A stretch of 64,000 nucleotides of DNA from Planctomycetota bacterium. GTDB taxonomy: Bacteria > Planctomycetota > Phycisphaerae > Phycisphaerales > UBA1924. The notes under the pieces were generated by a model. It did not search any database and had not been told where the DNA came from. It saw only the letters and a program-made list of their open reading frames with translations. Location of the stretch: contig CAUJHH010000024.1 in NCBI GenBank assembly GCA_963204725.1, positions 103,269 to 167,268 of the forward strand. The letters run 5' to 3'. Shown one piece after another: positions 1 through 9,564 of this stretch. Each line of letters opens with the position of its first letter. Position 1 is the stretch's first letter. Made by a program: the position numbers and the translations under genes.

Positions 1-331
1 GTTCAGGCCGAGTCTGCTGAGCCAGGTACACCACTCCCATTCCCCCCTGTCCCAGCACCGACAAAACGCGGTACGGTCCGACGGTGGCAGGGAGGGGACA
101 CTCAGGAGCGGCGTGTGACTGCTCGCGATACTGATCGGCTGCCTCCGACAAGGGAGACATATGCGGCGTGCGACTGGCGGTTGGATCGGACATCGCCAGC
201 AGTGCGCGCACCTCGGCGATGACATCGGCGGGGGCGTCTTGTGCGGCGAGCCACGCTTCGCGCTGGTGTGGAGCGAGGTCTGATGCCTTGTCGAAGAGTT
301 GATAGATTGATGCCGCCCGTTTCCTGTCCAT
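1..331 (-). CDS. Serine/threonine protein kinase, N-terminal part (cut by window edge)
   Basis: Reading the minus strand from an ATG at 331 gives MDRKRAASIYQLFDKA at the N-terminus. This matches the short helical leader (roughly R-x-x-x-I-Y-x-L-F-x-x-A, then a string ending EVRALLAM) common on planctomycete and acidobacterial PknB-type kinases. It runs into the kinase start, VGPYRVLSVLGQGGMGVVYLA, where GQGGMGVV is the glycine-rich ATP loop at about residues 93-100. A Shine-Dalgarno GGAGAA lies about 10 bases upstream (342-347), which supports this start. The catalytic loop and everything after it lie outside the window. Such kinases often follow an ECF sigma factor gene; none is recognisable upstream here. 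Substrate unknown. Confidence 0.8.
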   Translation of the reverse strand, partial: MDRKRAASIYQLFDKASDLAPHQREAWLAAQDAPADVIAEVRALLAMSDPTASRTPHMSPLSEAADQYREQSHAAPECPLPATVGPYRVLSVLGQGGMGVVYLAQQTRPE

Positions 332-1332
332 CAGCTGAGCTTCTCCGGTGCGAGCGCAGGGTGCCGAGGCGATTCCGTGCTGAGATGCCACTCTCGCCCC
401 CGCAGCGCAGGATACCAGCTCGCCCCCTAGCGCATGACAGTCCCAAACGGACATGCGTTCAAACCCGAATCTTGGTCCAGGCCGAGTGACAGCTTTCGGT
501 GATCAATCCGGTCTCTGTTTGGAGGACAGATCGCTGAGGTCATCGGCGTCTCGGGGCGAATCATCGCGAGCGGCGTGGTCTTCGCAAGGATGTGGTCCAA
601 GCCGCACCTCAACCCGAATGGTTGACAAAGCGTTCTCGCTTGCAGCTCCCCGTTTGACGGCCGGCCTTGTGGGCGAGGTCTCGGCCTGACATGTCGCCCA
701 TCGAAGTGGTGATTAGGCACACGTACGGATTGGACGGCGTTCAGTTTTTTTTCGAATGTGGCAGCAGTGTTTGGCTCCGATTCCGCCACATGGAGTGTAC
801 AGACTCGGCTCGGGGCCGCGATTGCGGAGGACTAGACACGTGGGCATATGGAACCTCAGCGGGCCGCATGACCTGCTCCCCCCAGAGTTGATCCAGATCC
901 AGACTGGTAGTTTGGCGGCTGTGTCACGAGGGTTCGGGCCAAGGTGGAGCTGTCGCGGCGATCGTCGGTGGACAGGACTTTGCTACAGGATCACGCCTCG
1001 GGACGGCTCCGCGCGGCGCAGCACAACTCCTGAGCACGGAGCAGGCGCGGCAGCTGACGAACGCATTGCATGGTCACGACTTGGTCTCAGGGAGGCGGGC
1101 GTGCCGGGCGCTGAAACGGGCGCGCTCGACACAGCGATGAAGGCGGTGGCGGCGGTCTTGCGGCACGATAGGGGGAACGCTTCAGCGTCGAGCCGAATGC
1201 GCGCTCCAAACCGGGATTCGAGGGTGGCCAGAACGCCGAACGCCCGCGTCTTTGGTGCGTACTCGCGCCGACGAGCGAGCCGAGCCACTATCTTGATGTC
1301 GGATGTGCGGCCGTGAACTAATGGGGGTTGCC
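332..1332. other. About 1 kb with no convincing gene
   Basis: I examined both strands between the kinase start and the next gene. Open frames of 60-190 codons exist, but they overlap each other, lack ribosome binding sites and have arginine/serine/proline-rich compositions typical of shadow frames in GC-rich DNA. A minus-strand frame reaching the kinase start is open for only about 30 codons and cannot be matched to an ECF sigma factor. The stretch probably holds the kinase promoter and the promoter of the secreted protein, but I cannot point to clear -35/-10 pairs. Confidence 0.5.
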
Positions 1333-4300
1333 ATGCGGAACACCGACGGCTTTGCTGGGCTGGAATCACTGGAACAGCGGACGCTGCTGACCACCGTCTA
1401 TGACTTTGATCCGTACACGGCCGATCAAGTGGGGCTGGAGAACACGCTCTACGGGTCTGCGGGATCAATCTACGTCGATGAGTTTGGCGATCTGATCGCC
1501 AGGGACGGCTACGAGTGGGGCGGCGGATCCGATCTGTTCCGATTGGAATCAAACTCGTGGCGGAGCTTTGGCAGCGAGTTCGTTCCGAATGGTGACTTCA
1601 TTGGGTCGTTCGAGACCTATTTCGGCTTCGGGAGCCTGCTGGCGAGCAACTACGCCGACAAGAGCTCATCTCCTCCGGCTGGCGTCATCTCCATCACCAA
1701 CTCTGGCACCGTCCGCCAGGCATGGGTCCCAGATGCGAGTTCGCCTGGCGCGGAGCTGGATGCTTGGGGCTCGGTGCCAAATGGCAGCTTCCGCATCGTC
1801 ATCGAGTACCATGACTCGTTTCGTCTCGACGATTCGACACTCCGTGAGATCCATCCCGAGCTCACTTCTCCGTCAGGCTCAACGATTGCGCTCACCAGCC
1901 GACGCATCGATTCGAACTCATCGGATTGGGCCATCGAATCGAAGGTGCGGTACGCGTACGAGCTTGAGCCGCCGGGCGGCTCTTGGGACAAGTCAGACAA
2001 CGGCGCGTACACCTTCACAATCGAGGCCGGAGCGATCGCTGATGCGGTCGGGAATACGTTCGATCAGGAGTTCACGAGGACGTTCCTCATCGACTGTCCG
2101 GACAATGGTCTGGACTGGACCGGCCAGCCGTGGAAGCCGCTGCCGTTCACCGAGCCCGGCCCTCTCGAACCCCTGCCTCTGAACTCTTGGCGAAGCGACT
2201 ACAAGGGATTCCGCGGCACGACTCTGTTTGGCTCAGCCGTCTCAGATGGCGACTCCTACGGGGGTGTTTCGGTCCTCTTGCAGGCATCCGATGGCAGCGG
2301 GTACCAGATCGCCGAGCTCTCGACGACCGGCGAGCCGGTCTACCGCCCGGTTGAACTCCCCGGCACCATCATGAAGGCATGGGGCTCTTCGAGCGGCGGC
2401 TTCATCGTCGCGACGAACAGCCCCGCCTCCCCATACGCGCCGACACAGCTCGTGCATGTAGACAGGGGCGGCGCAGTTCGCATCATCATCGATGAATCCG
2501 ATTTCATCTCGTGGAACGACGGTGCGTTTGCGTCCTCAGGCGAGAGCGTGCCGTCGGTCAGTCTCGATGGGTCGGTCGTAGTCTGGTACGGCATCCCAAC
2601 GGCCAAGGGCGCATCGCGGGCCAGTACGCACAGGGCATCGGGCTTCTTTGCGGCGGTCCAATCGGGCGGCGACTGGAGCCTCATGAGAGTCGGCGGCGAT
2701 CGCGCAAACGGTTACATTGAAGCCGGGGAGTCCTTCACCGACTTGAATCGCAATCGCAAGTTCGACGAAGGCGTCGAAGTGGCAACGGTGTACGGGGCGT
2801 CATTCGAGGACATTGGACCCTTGGGCCTCGGCTATCGCGTCCATGTCTCTAACTCAGCCCGCACCGGCGGGGCATTCAAGGTGCTGTTCAGTCAGAGTGA
2901 TTCGCCGGAGCTCTGGGTCGTCGATGTCGTGCCGGATTCCGCGTCCAGCGGTGGCTATTCGGTCAGCGCGCCAGACCTCATTCTTCAGCAGAAGTGGAGC
3001 GCCGATGGCGATACCGGCTCGAGCGGCGCAACCAACTTCTGGTGGTCCAACGAGCCGATCACGAGCATTCATCTCTGGGATCGTTCGATCAATGCAGAGG
3101 GTGTCATCGCGTTCATGGCGTTCACCGAGAGCGGCTCCCGCCTCGTTGTTCGTGCGAACCCTGCGGGCCTTCGTCCCGTGCTCTATGTCCCCGGCATCAT
3201 GGGATCGTTCCCGGTGAGGGATCAGACGCTCGCGTGGCTGCTCCAGCGCGGAGCACCCCCTCAGTGGATGGAGATCGACCCGCTCGCGAATGGATACGCC
3301 GACATTCTCCGATCGTTGACCAACGTCGGCTACACACCGGGCGTCGATCTGATTTCCGCCGTATACGACTGGCGTATGCCGCCGGGACCGGCGCCAATAC
3401 GCGAGGGCGGCATCGGAAGTATTGACGGCTATGTCGACGGCATCACCGCGGCATCGATCTCCGACGGCGTCTTTGAGTATGGCGTCGATTACTTGGGCTA
3501 CTGGCTCAAGCGGGCGGCGTCCACCTGGGCGTTGATTCACCCGGGCGTGCCGCTCGATTCCGTGGACATCATTGCGCACAGTACCGGGGGCCTCGTCGCG
3601 CGCACGTATATCCAGAGCCTAGCGTACCTCGGTGCTGAGCAGGCGGGCTTGCCCCGGATCAACGAGCTCGTGATGATCGGGGTACCAAATCGCGGAGCTT
3701 CCAAAGCATGGAACGTGCTCCACGACAACTGGATCGGCGACATTTCCTACATGGCGGTGTTCTCGACGATCATGGAAGTAGCTCGCGAGAAGATGATTTC
3801 CATAGGTCAGATCTTCGGACCCGGTGGCACATCGATCACGCCTGCGATGGTCGCAGCTCACGCCCAGCGACTGGACCCCTCCAATCCAAATGAGTATGAG
3901 GCGTTCATCGATCTGTATTGTCCGACGATTCGCTCGCTTCTGGCCACATACCCGATGCTCGATATCGACCGGGACGGAGTTCCGGAACTGGCGGTCGGAC
4001 GGGCGGGAACGGCCTATCCGCTCGATGTACCAAATCCTATACTCGAGCGTAACGAGTGGGTGCTCGACCTGAACAACGGGCTCGACCTGAACTACACATC
4101 CTGGACTTTCATGGACCTTCTCACCGATCCCGTGCGGGATCCGAATCGATTTGGTGGCCACCGTGCTGGTGGCTACACCGGCGCCACCGTCATCTATGGT
4201 GAATCGAGCGTGACACTCTCGTACGCAGCGATGCGGCTAGGTGCACTTGATTCCGGAGTTGCTCTGGAGTCTGATGAGTTCTGGCCGTGGCAGGTCTTCC

Positions 4301-6132
4301 GAATGACGGATGAGGTCTCTGGCTATGCCGGTCTGACGGAGAGGTGGTATCGCGACAAGTCGCACGACGTCGGCGATCTGACAGTCCCCCGTCAGTCCAG
4401 TCGCGACCAGTTCCTTGGCGATCCGCGATTCCGGGTAAGGGGCTTTACCAGCAACGTTGCGAGCACTTCTGGTCCGGGAACGACCGCGGTAACCGCAGGC
4501 AGGACTGATCACGTCGGACTCAATAGCAACGCCGATGTGCAGCGGCTGGTGCTTGAAACCCTTGGTATCGCACCCCTGTCCTCTCAGATCTCGACGATCC
4601 TTGCGGCAGTTGACGCTTGGAACGTCGGAAGCACACTGAGCGGCATGCTGATCATCTCGCTCATTGTGGATCCCGTGCAGGGTTATGTCGTCGACGGGCT
4701 CGGACGGCGACTCGGCTGGACCGAGGCAACGGGCGTACTTACCGAGATCCCTGGCAGCATCTATCGCGGTGAGGCGGATGGCTTCGGCTTTGTGACCGGT
4801 GAAGTAGTGCAGCCACTCCGATTTGTCACCATTGGCCTCGGTGGAGAGCACTTCTCGAAGGTAAGGATGGCGCGCGGGTCCCAAATGGTCGCCGCAGAGT
4901 CCCATGGATTCCTTGCTGCTGGTCAGCAGCGTGTGCAGGGCATAACGCCTCCCGCACCCGTGAATACCCACGAGGCCGATCGTGTGATGCGAGCTCTGTT
5001 GAGCGCTGTTCCCAGCGTAAGCGTTGGGCCAGGAGGCACGCTCACGATCGGCGTCATCAACGAGTACGGGCAGACCACGCTGTTCCAGCGCGGTGCCTCC
5101 AACGGAGGCTGGTCCGCACGCGAGCCCGATCCTCTTGGTACCGCTGGCACGCCATCGAGCGACTCGATCACGTGGCGAGATCCGAAGGATGGCAAGTTCT
5201 ACGCAGCGGTCCCGACCGATCGGGGTCTGCTGCTCTTCCGCGAGACAGACGCAGGGACGTGGACGGTTCGGAACCTCACGCAGGAGATCACGGGCGCAGC
5301 GCTCATCAACTCGAAGATCACGCAGTGGAAGACCAACGCGACCAGGAACAACGTCCACCGCATCGTCGGCGTGATGGAGAACGGAGACGTCGTCCAGTAT
5401 GAGCAGACGGTGGCGCAGGGCTCAAACGGATACCTCTGGAACTTCAAGAACCTCTCGGATGACCTCCGCGCGATCGGCGAGGCGACGCCTCGGTTCGACG
5501 GCCGCCTCGTCGCCTACACGACGGCATGGGACGCGTGGCACATCGCTGGGCTCGATGCGGACGGCCAGATCCAGACCATCTGGCGCGGCCCGAAGATGGG
5601 CCAGTGGGTGCTCTCCAATCTCAGCACGATCACCGGCGCACCTGTGCTCTCCGGCGGGCTCACGGTCTACCTGACTCCGTGGAAGGGGATCAACCTCGCG
5701 GGCGTCGATCAGTCCGGCCAGTTGCAGGTGACATGGTGGGTGCCGAAGTTTATCGGCGCGTGGGTGGTCTCGAACCTGAGTTCCTCTATCTCGGCGCCCG
5801 CGATCGACGGTGCATCGATCGTGTCCTTCAACACGCCTGCGGGCGGGCTCAACATGGCCGCACGCACCGCAGCGAACGAGCTCGTCGTCTTCTGGTGGGT
5901 CCCGGGCGCTCCGGGCAACAAGTGGCGGGTGCAGGACGTGTCGTCCGCGGTTCCGACGAGCACGTCTTCGGTGGTGCCGGAAGGCGAGCTTGCGGCAGCC
6001 GCGAGTGGCGACGGGCTCACCAGCATCGTGGGACGCACCGCAAGCGGTGAGGTCGTTCGGTTCCACGGATCCGTCATCGATCAGACATGGAACGTGGACG
6101 TGCTCGGCGATATCGCTATCTATCGGAAGTGA
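1333..6132 (+). CDS. Giant secreted planctomycete protein with LCAT/PGAP1-like lipase domain
   Basis: About 1,599 residues. The N-terminus carries LESLEQRTLLT (residues about 10-20), the LEPR-type motif seen near the start of large exported planctomycete proteins. I start at ATG 1333 because a GGGGG run lies just upstream and places that motif close to the terminus; ATGs at 1303 and 1321 are in frame. From about residue 613 there is an alpha/beta-hydrolase core: oxyanion-type VPGIMGS, nucleophile elbow AHSTGGL (Ser about 751), an acid motif GDLTVP (about 1014) and a DHVGL histidine (about 1058). This is the layout of LCAT/PGAP1-like lipases. Calcium-loop-like stretches DLNRNRKFDEG and DIDRDGVPE flank the core. 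The last 300 residues are tandem W-x-x-x-NLS units, probably beta-propeller or adhesion repeats. Extracellular hydrolase; substrate not predictable. Confidence 0.85.
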   Translation: MRNTDGFAGLESLEQRTLLTTVYDFDPYTADQVGLENTLYGSAGSIYVDEFGDLIARDGYEWGGGSDLFRLESNSWRSFGSEFVPNGDFIGSFETYFGFGSLLASNYADKSSSPPAGVISITNSGTVRQAWVPDASSPGAELDAWGSVPNGSFRIVIEYHDSFRLDDSTLREIHPELTSPSGSTIALTSRRIDSNSSDWAIESKVRYAYELEPPGGSWDKSDNGAYTFTIEAGAIADAVGNTFDQEFTRTFLIDCPDNGLDWTGQPWKPLPFTEPGPLEPLPLNSWRSDYKGFRGTTLFGSAVSDGDSYGGVSVLLQASDGSGYQIAELSTTGEPVYRPVELPGTIMKAWGSSSGGFIVATNSPASPYAPTQLVHVDRGGAVRIIIDESDFISWNDGAFASSGESVPSVSLDGSVVVWYGIPTAKGASRASTHRASGFFAAVQSGGDWSLMRVGGDRANGYIEAGESFTDLNRNRKFDEGVEVATVYGASFEDIGPLGLGYRVHVSNSARTGGAFKVLFSQSDSPELWVVDVVPDSASSGGYSVSAPDLILQQKWSADGDTGSSGATNFWWSNEPITSIHLWDRSINAEGVIAFMAFTESGSRLVVRANPAGLRPVLYVPGIMGSFPVRDQTLAWLLQRGAPPQWMEIDPLANGYADILRSLTNVGYTPGVDLISAVYDWRMPPGPAPIREGGIGSIDGYVDGITAASISDGVFEYGVDYLGYWLKRAASTWALIHPGVPLDSVDIIAHSTGGLVARTYIQSLAYLGAEQAGLPRINELVMIGVPNRGASKAWNVLHDNWIGDISYMAVFSTIMEVAREKMISIGQIFGPGGTSITPAMVAAHAQRLDPSNPNEYEAFIDLYCPTIRSLLATYPMLDIDRDGVPELAVGRAGTAYPLDVPNPILERNEWVLDLNNGLDLNYTSWTFMDLLTDPVRDPNRFGGHRAGGYTGATVIYGESSVTLSYAAMRLGALDSGVALESDEFWPWQVFRMTDEVSGYAGLTERWYRDKSHDVGDLTVPRQSSRDQFLGDPRFRVRGFTSNVASTSGPGTTAVTAGRTDHVGLNSNADVQRLVLETLGIAPLSSQISTILAAVDAWNVGSTLSGMLIISLIVDPVQGYVVDGLGRRLGWTEATGVLTEIPGSIYRGEADGFGFVTGEVVQPLRFVTIGLGGEHFSKVRMARGSQMVAAESHGFLAAGQQRVQGITPPAPVNTHEADRVMRALLSAVPSVSVGPGGTLTIGVINEYGQTTLFQRGASNGGWSAREPDPLGTAGTPSSDSITWRDPKDGKFYAAVPTDRGLLLFRETDAGTWTVRNLTQEITGAALINSKITQWKTNATRNNVHRIVGVMENGDVVQYEQTVAQGSNGYLWNFKNLSDDLRAIGEATPRFDGRLVAYTTAWDAWHIAGLDADGQIQTIWRGPKMGQWVLSNLSTITGAPVLSGGLTVYLTPWKGINLAGVDQSGQLQVTWWVPKFIGAWVVSNLSSSISAPAIDGASIVSFNTPAGGLNMAARTAANELVVFWWVPGAPGNKWRVQDVSSAVPTSTSSVVPEGELAAAASGDGLTSIVGRTASGEVVRFHGSVIDQTWNVDVLGDIAIYRK

Positions 6133-6182
6133 GTTCGTCGCGACTCTGGCCGTCTGTCATTGGGACTCTCACGGGGTGCACT

Positions 6183-6716
6183 TCACCTCCACACGATCGA
6201 CTGCGTGATGCCGTAGGTCGGCTCCTCATCACAGAGGAACATCCTGATCCGCTCCTTCTCCATCTTGGCATCCGAGAGCTGGCCGCCTCGGAAGTGGATC
6301 GCATCGGGATCGGTCACATAGACACGCGGCGCCCGCATCGCCTCGACCGCAAGCGCGAGGGCGTCGGGTCCGTCGTCGTGGGCCGCGAACGGGAACTGGA
6401 TCAACTCATCGATCAGCTTCCGATGCCGTTTGCTGAATCGCAGCGTCCCGTTGGCGACCAGCGGCTGCAGGCTCTGGATCCTGCCGAGCTTGTCGGTCGT
6501 GTGTGTGATCTTCCGCACCGGCAGGTAGACGCTGGCGGCGTTGCTCCGCTTCGTCAGCTCGGTCGCGAGGAAGTACTGGAACTGGTTGGTCTCGACGGCG
6601 AGGCCCGTCAATCGCCGCCGCTTGCCGAGCGCGATCAGGTACTCCATGGTGGCGTCGGGTGACCACCTCTTGGGGATCAGATTGTCCCGGGTCCGGCTCG
6701 CTGACTTGAGCTTCAT
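6183..6716 (-). pseudogene. Decayed duplicate of the large terminase C-terminal (nuclease) part
   Basis: The translated product closely parallels the last third of the intact terminase encoded at 7004-8749. Shared blocks include ALGKRR, ETNQFQ, RSNAA, YLP, GRIQSL, GTLRFS and FPFAAHDDGPDALAL. Similarity starts abruptly at a KR pair near residue 16 and continues to just before the end, where the tails differ. The ATPase half is absent, and the preceding 280 bases (6717-7003) show no remnant of it. The last nuclease aspartate (HDDGPDA) and the ETNQF glutamate remain, but the first catalytic aspartate lies upstream of the breakpoint and is missing. It is probably non-functional, left by partial duplication or by recombination between related prophages. 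Confidence 0.75.
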
Positions 6717-7003
6717 GATTCAGCGCCGCCAAGCCTCTTGACAGACTCCAGACGCGCGCGGGAACTGCCAGATCCCGCGAAAGGCCCGCCACGAACCCTC
6801 TTACTCGCTCCCACTCATGTGAGACGATCTGAATCGCAGGGACGACGCTGCGAGCATCCTCGCCTGCAACAAGCATCGGGTACTACAGCGGAAGCGAGTG
6901 AGAGAATTGCCTTGCGACGACCAGCGGAGACCCGCTCGGTAAAGGCTCCAAGTTGCGTTACATCTCGGACTGGGGCTCGAAGGCTCGGTCATTCGTGGTT
7001 CCC

Positions 7004-8749
7004 TCACCCCCTCGCGATCGTCCTCCACGTCGGATGGTCATCGTCGTTCAGGAGACGCACCATGCGCTCCATGTAGGTCTCGCCGGGCCCTCCGTCGGCG
7101 GGTTCCAGAAACGCGTCTGGATCGCTGACCCAGCACACAGGCTGCCGCAGCACCTCGACCACAAGCGCTAATGCATCCGGCCCGTCGTCGTGAGCCGCGA
7201 ATGGGAACTGGATCAGCTGCTCAATCAGCTTCCGATGCTTGCGGCTGAATCGCAGCGTGCCGCTCACCACGTGCGGGTGCAGACTCTGGATCCGCCCCAC
7301 CTTGTCCGAGGTGTGCGTCACCCCCCGAATCGGCAGGTAAAGCCCTGCCGCGTTGCTGCGCCGCGTCAGCTCATCGGCCAGAAAGTGCTGGAACTGATTC
7401 GTCTCGATACCGACATGCGTGAGCTTCCGACGCTTCCCGAGCGCGAGCAGGTACTCGATCGTGGCATTCGGCGTCCGCTTCGAGATGTCCGATTCGAGCA
7501 CATACAGAACGCCCGTCGGCGTGTCCCGCACCACCACGATGATCGCCGTGTCGTCGTTGTGCCGCCCGAGGCGACCCAGACTCGGATCGCACGCGGCGTA
7601 GTACTCCAGCGGCCCCTTCAGCGACGTCAGCAACTCCGCCTCACCAACGTGGCGGTCGTCCCAGAAGACAATGTCGCGCTCCTTGAACATGGCACGATCG
7701 GGATCGATGGGGTGGTTCTGCTTCTCGGCGTCGAAACTCGCCTGCCCCTCGGTCAGCCGCATGACCATCAGCCGCACATAGCTCTCGAGTTCAGGCCAGA
7801 GGACCTTCGTGCCCGCGAGCATCGCCTCTCGGTTCGCCTGGAAGAACTCCCCCGCGGCGGCCGGTCCCGTCGGCCCGTCCTCGGCGAGCCCCGTGTAGAT
7901 CGACCCCCACTCGTCCCACAGCGACTGGTTGTCCGCCATCTGCTCGATCGCGCGATAGATGCGGCTCAGCCAACCCGGGCTGCGGACCGTGTCCGTCAGC
8001 GTCGCGAGAAGCGAGTCGTGGTGCAGGATCGTCCCGACCACCAGCACATTCGTCGTCGAGTCCCCCGCCTTCAGCAGCGTGGCGTTGAACCACGCCGCAA
8101 GCTGCTCCCTCTGCTCGGGACTGCGGACCAGCACCTCGTTCTCGATGTCGTCGGCGACGATCAGTCCGGGCCGGGCCTGATTGTGGCGGCGGCCGCGGAT
8201 CTTCGTGCCCGAACCCAGGGCCGAAACCTTGACGCCGTTGCCGGTGACGATCTCGTTCCGCCGCCAGACCTGCGGCCGGCGCGACGCGGGCGGCACCATG
8301 CACGCCTCCGGGAAATCCTCCCGGAGGAGCGGGTTGTTCTCAAGCTGCTCGCGGATCGACGCGAGATGGCCTACGGCCTGATCCTGCGAGTCGCAGACGA
8401 GCAGGATGTAGTCCTCCAGCTTGTACACGATGCACCAGAGGATGGTCGCGAGCGTGACCATCGTGCTCTTGGCGTGGCCGCGTGGCGCGGCGATGGCCAC
8501 ACGCCCCCCGCGTCTCTCCGACGCCTGCACAATCAGTTCTCCCATCTCCATGTGCATGCGAGAGAACGGGTGCTGGGCGTAGCTCGGCAGGTAGATGCGC
8601 AGGAACTCGATGGGCGAGAGACGGGCCCGCTCGCGGCGGATCTGAGAGAGCCGCACGGCGGTTGTGGCAGGGATCGAACGCGTGCCGCCCGAGGACAGAG
8701 AACGGGGCGGCGGTTCCTTCGCGGGCTGCTTTGGTTTGCCGGACTTCAT
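7004..8749 (-). CDS. Phage terminase large subunit (TerL)
   Basis: 581 residues, the usual TerL length. The packaging ATPase half has a Walker A variant APRGHAKST at about 88-96 and a Walker B stretch GLIVADDIE near 196. The C-terminal RNase H-like nuclease half has acidic residues in AACDPSLG, VGIETNQF and HDDGPDALAL. TerL translocates and cuts phage DNA during capsid filling. The gene overlaps its upstream neighbour by four bases (ATGA), so it is translationally coupled to the small-terminase-like gene. No portal, protease or capsid gene follows; downstream there is only a decayed partial copy of this same gene. The packaging module therefore looks like a prophage remnant or part of a satellite-like element rather than a complete phage. 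Confidence 0.85.
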   Translation of the reverse strand: MKSGKPKQPAKEPPPRSLSSGGTRSIPATTAVRLSQIRRERARLSPIEFLRIYLPSYAQHPFSRMHMEMGELIVQASERRGGRVAIAAPRGHAKSTMVTLATILWCIVYKLEDYILLVCDSQDQAVGHLASIREQLENNPLLREDFPEACMVPPASRRPQVWRRNEIVTGNGVKVSALGSGTKIRGRRHNQARPGLIVADDIENEVLVRSPEQREQLAAWFNATLLKAGDSTTNVLVVGTILHHDSLLATLTDTVRSPGWLSRIYRAIEQMADNQSLWDEWGSIYTGLAEDGPTGPAAAGEFFQANREAMLAGTKVLWPELESYVRLMVMRLTEGQASFDAEKQNHPIDPDRAMFKERDIVFWDDRHVGEAELLTSLKGPLEYYAACDPSLGRLGRHNDDTAIIVVVRDTPTGVLYVLESDISKRTPNATIEYLLALGKRRKLTHVGIETNQFQHFLADELTRRSNAAGLYLPIRGVTHTSDKVGRIQSLHPHVVSGTLRFSRKHRKLIEQLIQFPFAAHDDGPDALALVVEVLRQPVCWVSDPDAFLEPADGGPGETYMERMVRLLNDDDHPTWRTIARG

Positions 8750-9564
8750 GGACGATCCCCCTCTGCGGCGTCAACTTCGACGCCCCCACTGCTGTGTGTG
8801 TCTGGTTCAGACTCGCCATCGCGACCCCTTGAACCCAGCCGCTGGGTCACGATGGAGCGCGTGAGCATGCCGCGAAGCTCGGAGAGCTCTGGCGACACGA
8901 TCGGCGTGCCGTCCGCCGCCCGGAGTTCGGGGAGCGATTCCAGACGATCGATCTCGGCAAGGAGTGTCTCCGCCTGCGGCAGTTCGTCCCCGGTCGTGAT
9001 GTGGGCATTGAGATTGGTCGGCGCTGTGGGCAGGTACCCCAAGCCCTGCAGCGTGACCACGAGTTCGCGCTGGATCTGCCACGAGACCTTCTCCGCCTCA
9101 ATCTTCTCCGCGGGCTTGATCCCGGCTTCGCGCCCGATGCGACGGAGGCGGCCGGTCACCTGTTCGGCAACCCGCACCATGTGCCCCACCACCTGGCCGA
9201 CCAGCTCGGGGCTCGGCAAGAGGGCGTTCATCTCGCGGACCGCGATCCGATCTCGGATGACCGTGCGCTCCGAGACCTTCAGGACCTCGGCGATCTCGGG
9301 GCCGGTGTACCCCTCGGCGGTCAAGTGCTCGACCACTCGCAGGCGATCGTCTCGGTGGAGCATGACGCCCGACATCCGTCCTTCGCGCACGTCCCGGATC
9401 AGGGACAGGACCGTCCGCTCGGAAGCGCTGATGGCCTCGGGATCCGGGAGACTGGTTTCGTCGGCGTCGGGCGCGACCGACGCCTGATCGCCACTCTTGC
9501 CCCTCTTCTTCCACGCGGCCGATTTCGCGCGGTCGGGGTCGGGTTGCGGGGTTCGCTTCGCCAT
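8746..9564 (-). CDS. Helix-turn-helix protein, probable small terminase subunit
   Basis: 272 residues, basic N-terminus. A clear HTH lies at about residues 84-104 (GYTGPEIAEVLKVSERTVIRD), followed by a long helical segment that could mediate oligomerisation. Position directly upstream of, and overlapping by four bases with, the large terminase is the standard place for a small terminase, which recognises the packaging site. The start ATG shares its A with the TAA stop of the methyltransferase gene (9564), so the three genes form one tightly packed transcript. The HTH family is visible; the TerS role is inferred from context only. A transcriptional regulator is the alternative. Confidence 0.6.
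   Translation of the reverse strand: MAKRTPQPDPDRAKSAAWKKRGKSGDQASVAPDADETSLPDPEAISASERTVLSLIRDVREGRMSGVMLHRDDRLRVVEHLTAEGYTGPEIAEVLKVSERTVIRDRIAVREMNALLPSPELVGQVVGHMVRVAEQVTGRLRRIGREAGIKPAEKIEAEKVSWQIQRELVVTLQGLGYLPTAPTNLNAHITTGDELPQAETLLAEIDRLESLPELRAADGTPIVSPELSELRGMLTRSIVTQRLGSRGRDGESEPDTHSSGGVEVDAAEGDRP

Noticed and set aside
332..1300. Possible ECF sigma factor gene upstream of the first kinase
   Set aside because: No minus-strand frame longer than about 120 codons shows sigma-70 region 2 or 4 features, and in-frame stops interrupt the frame that would overlap the kinase start.
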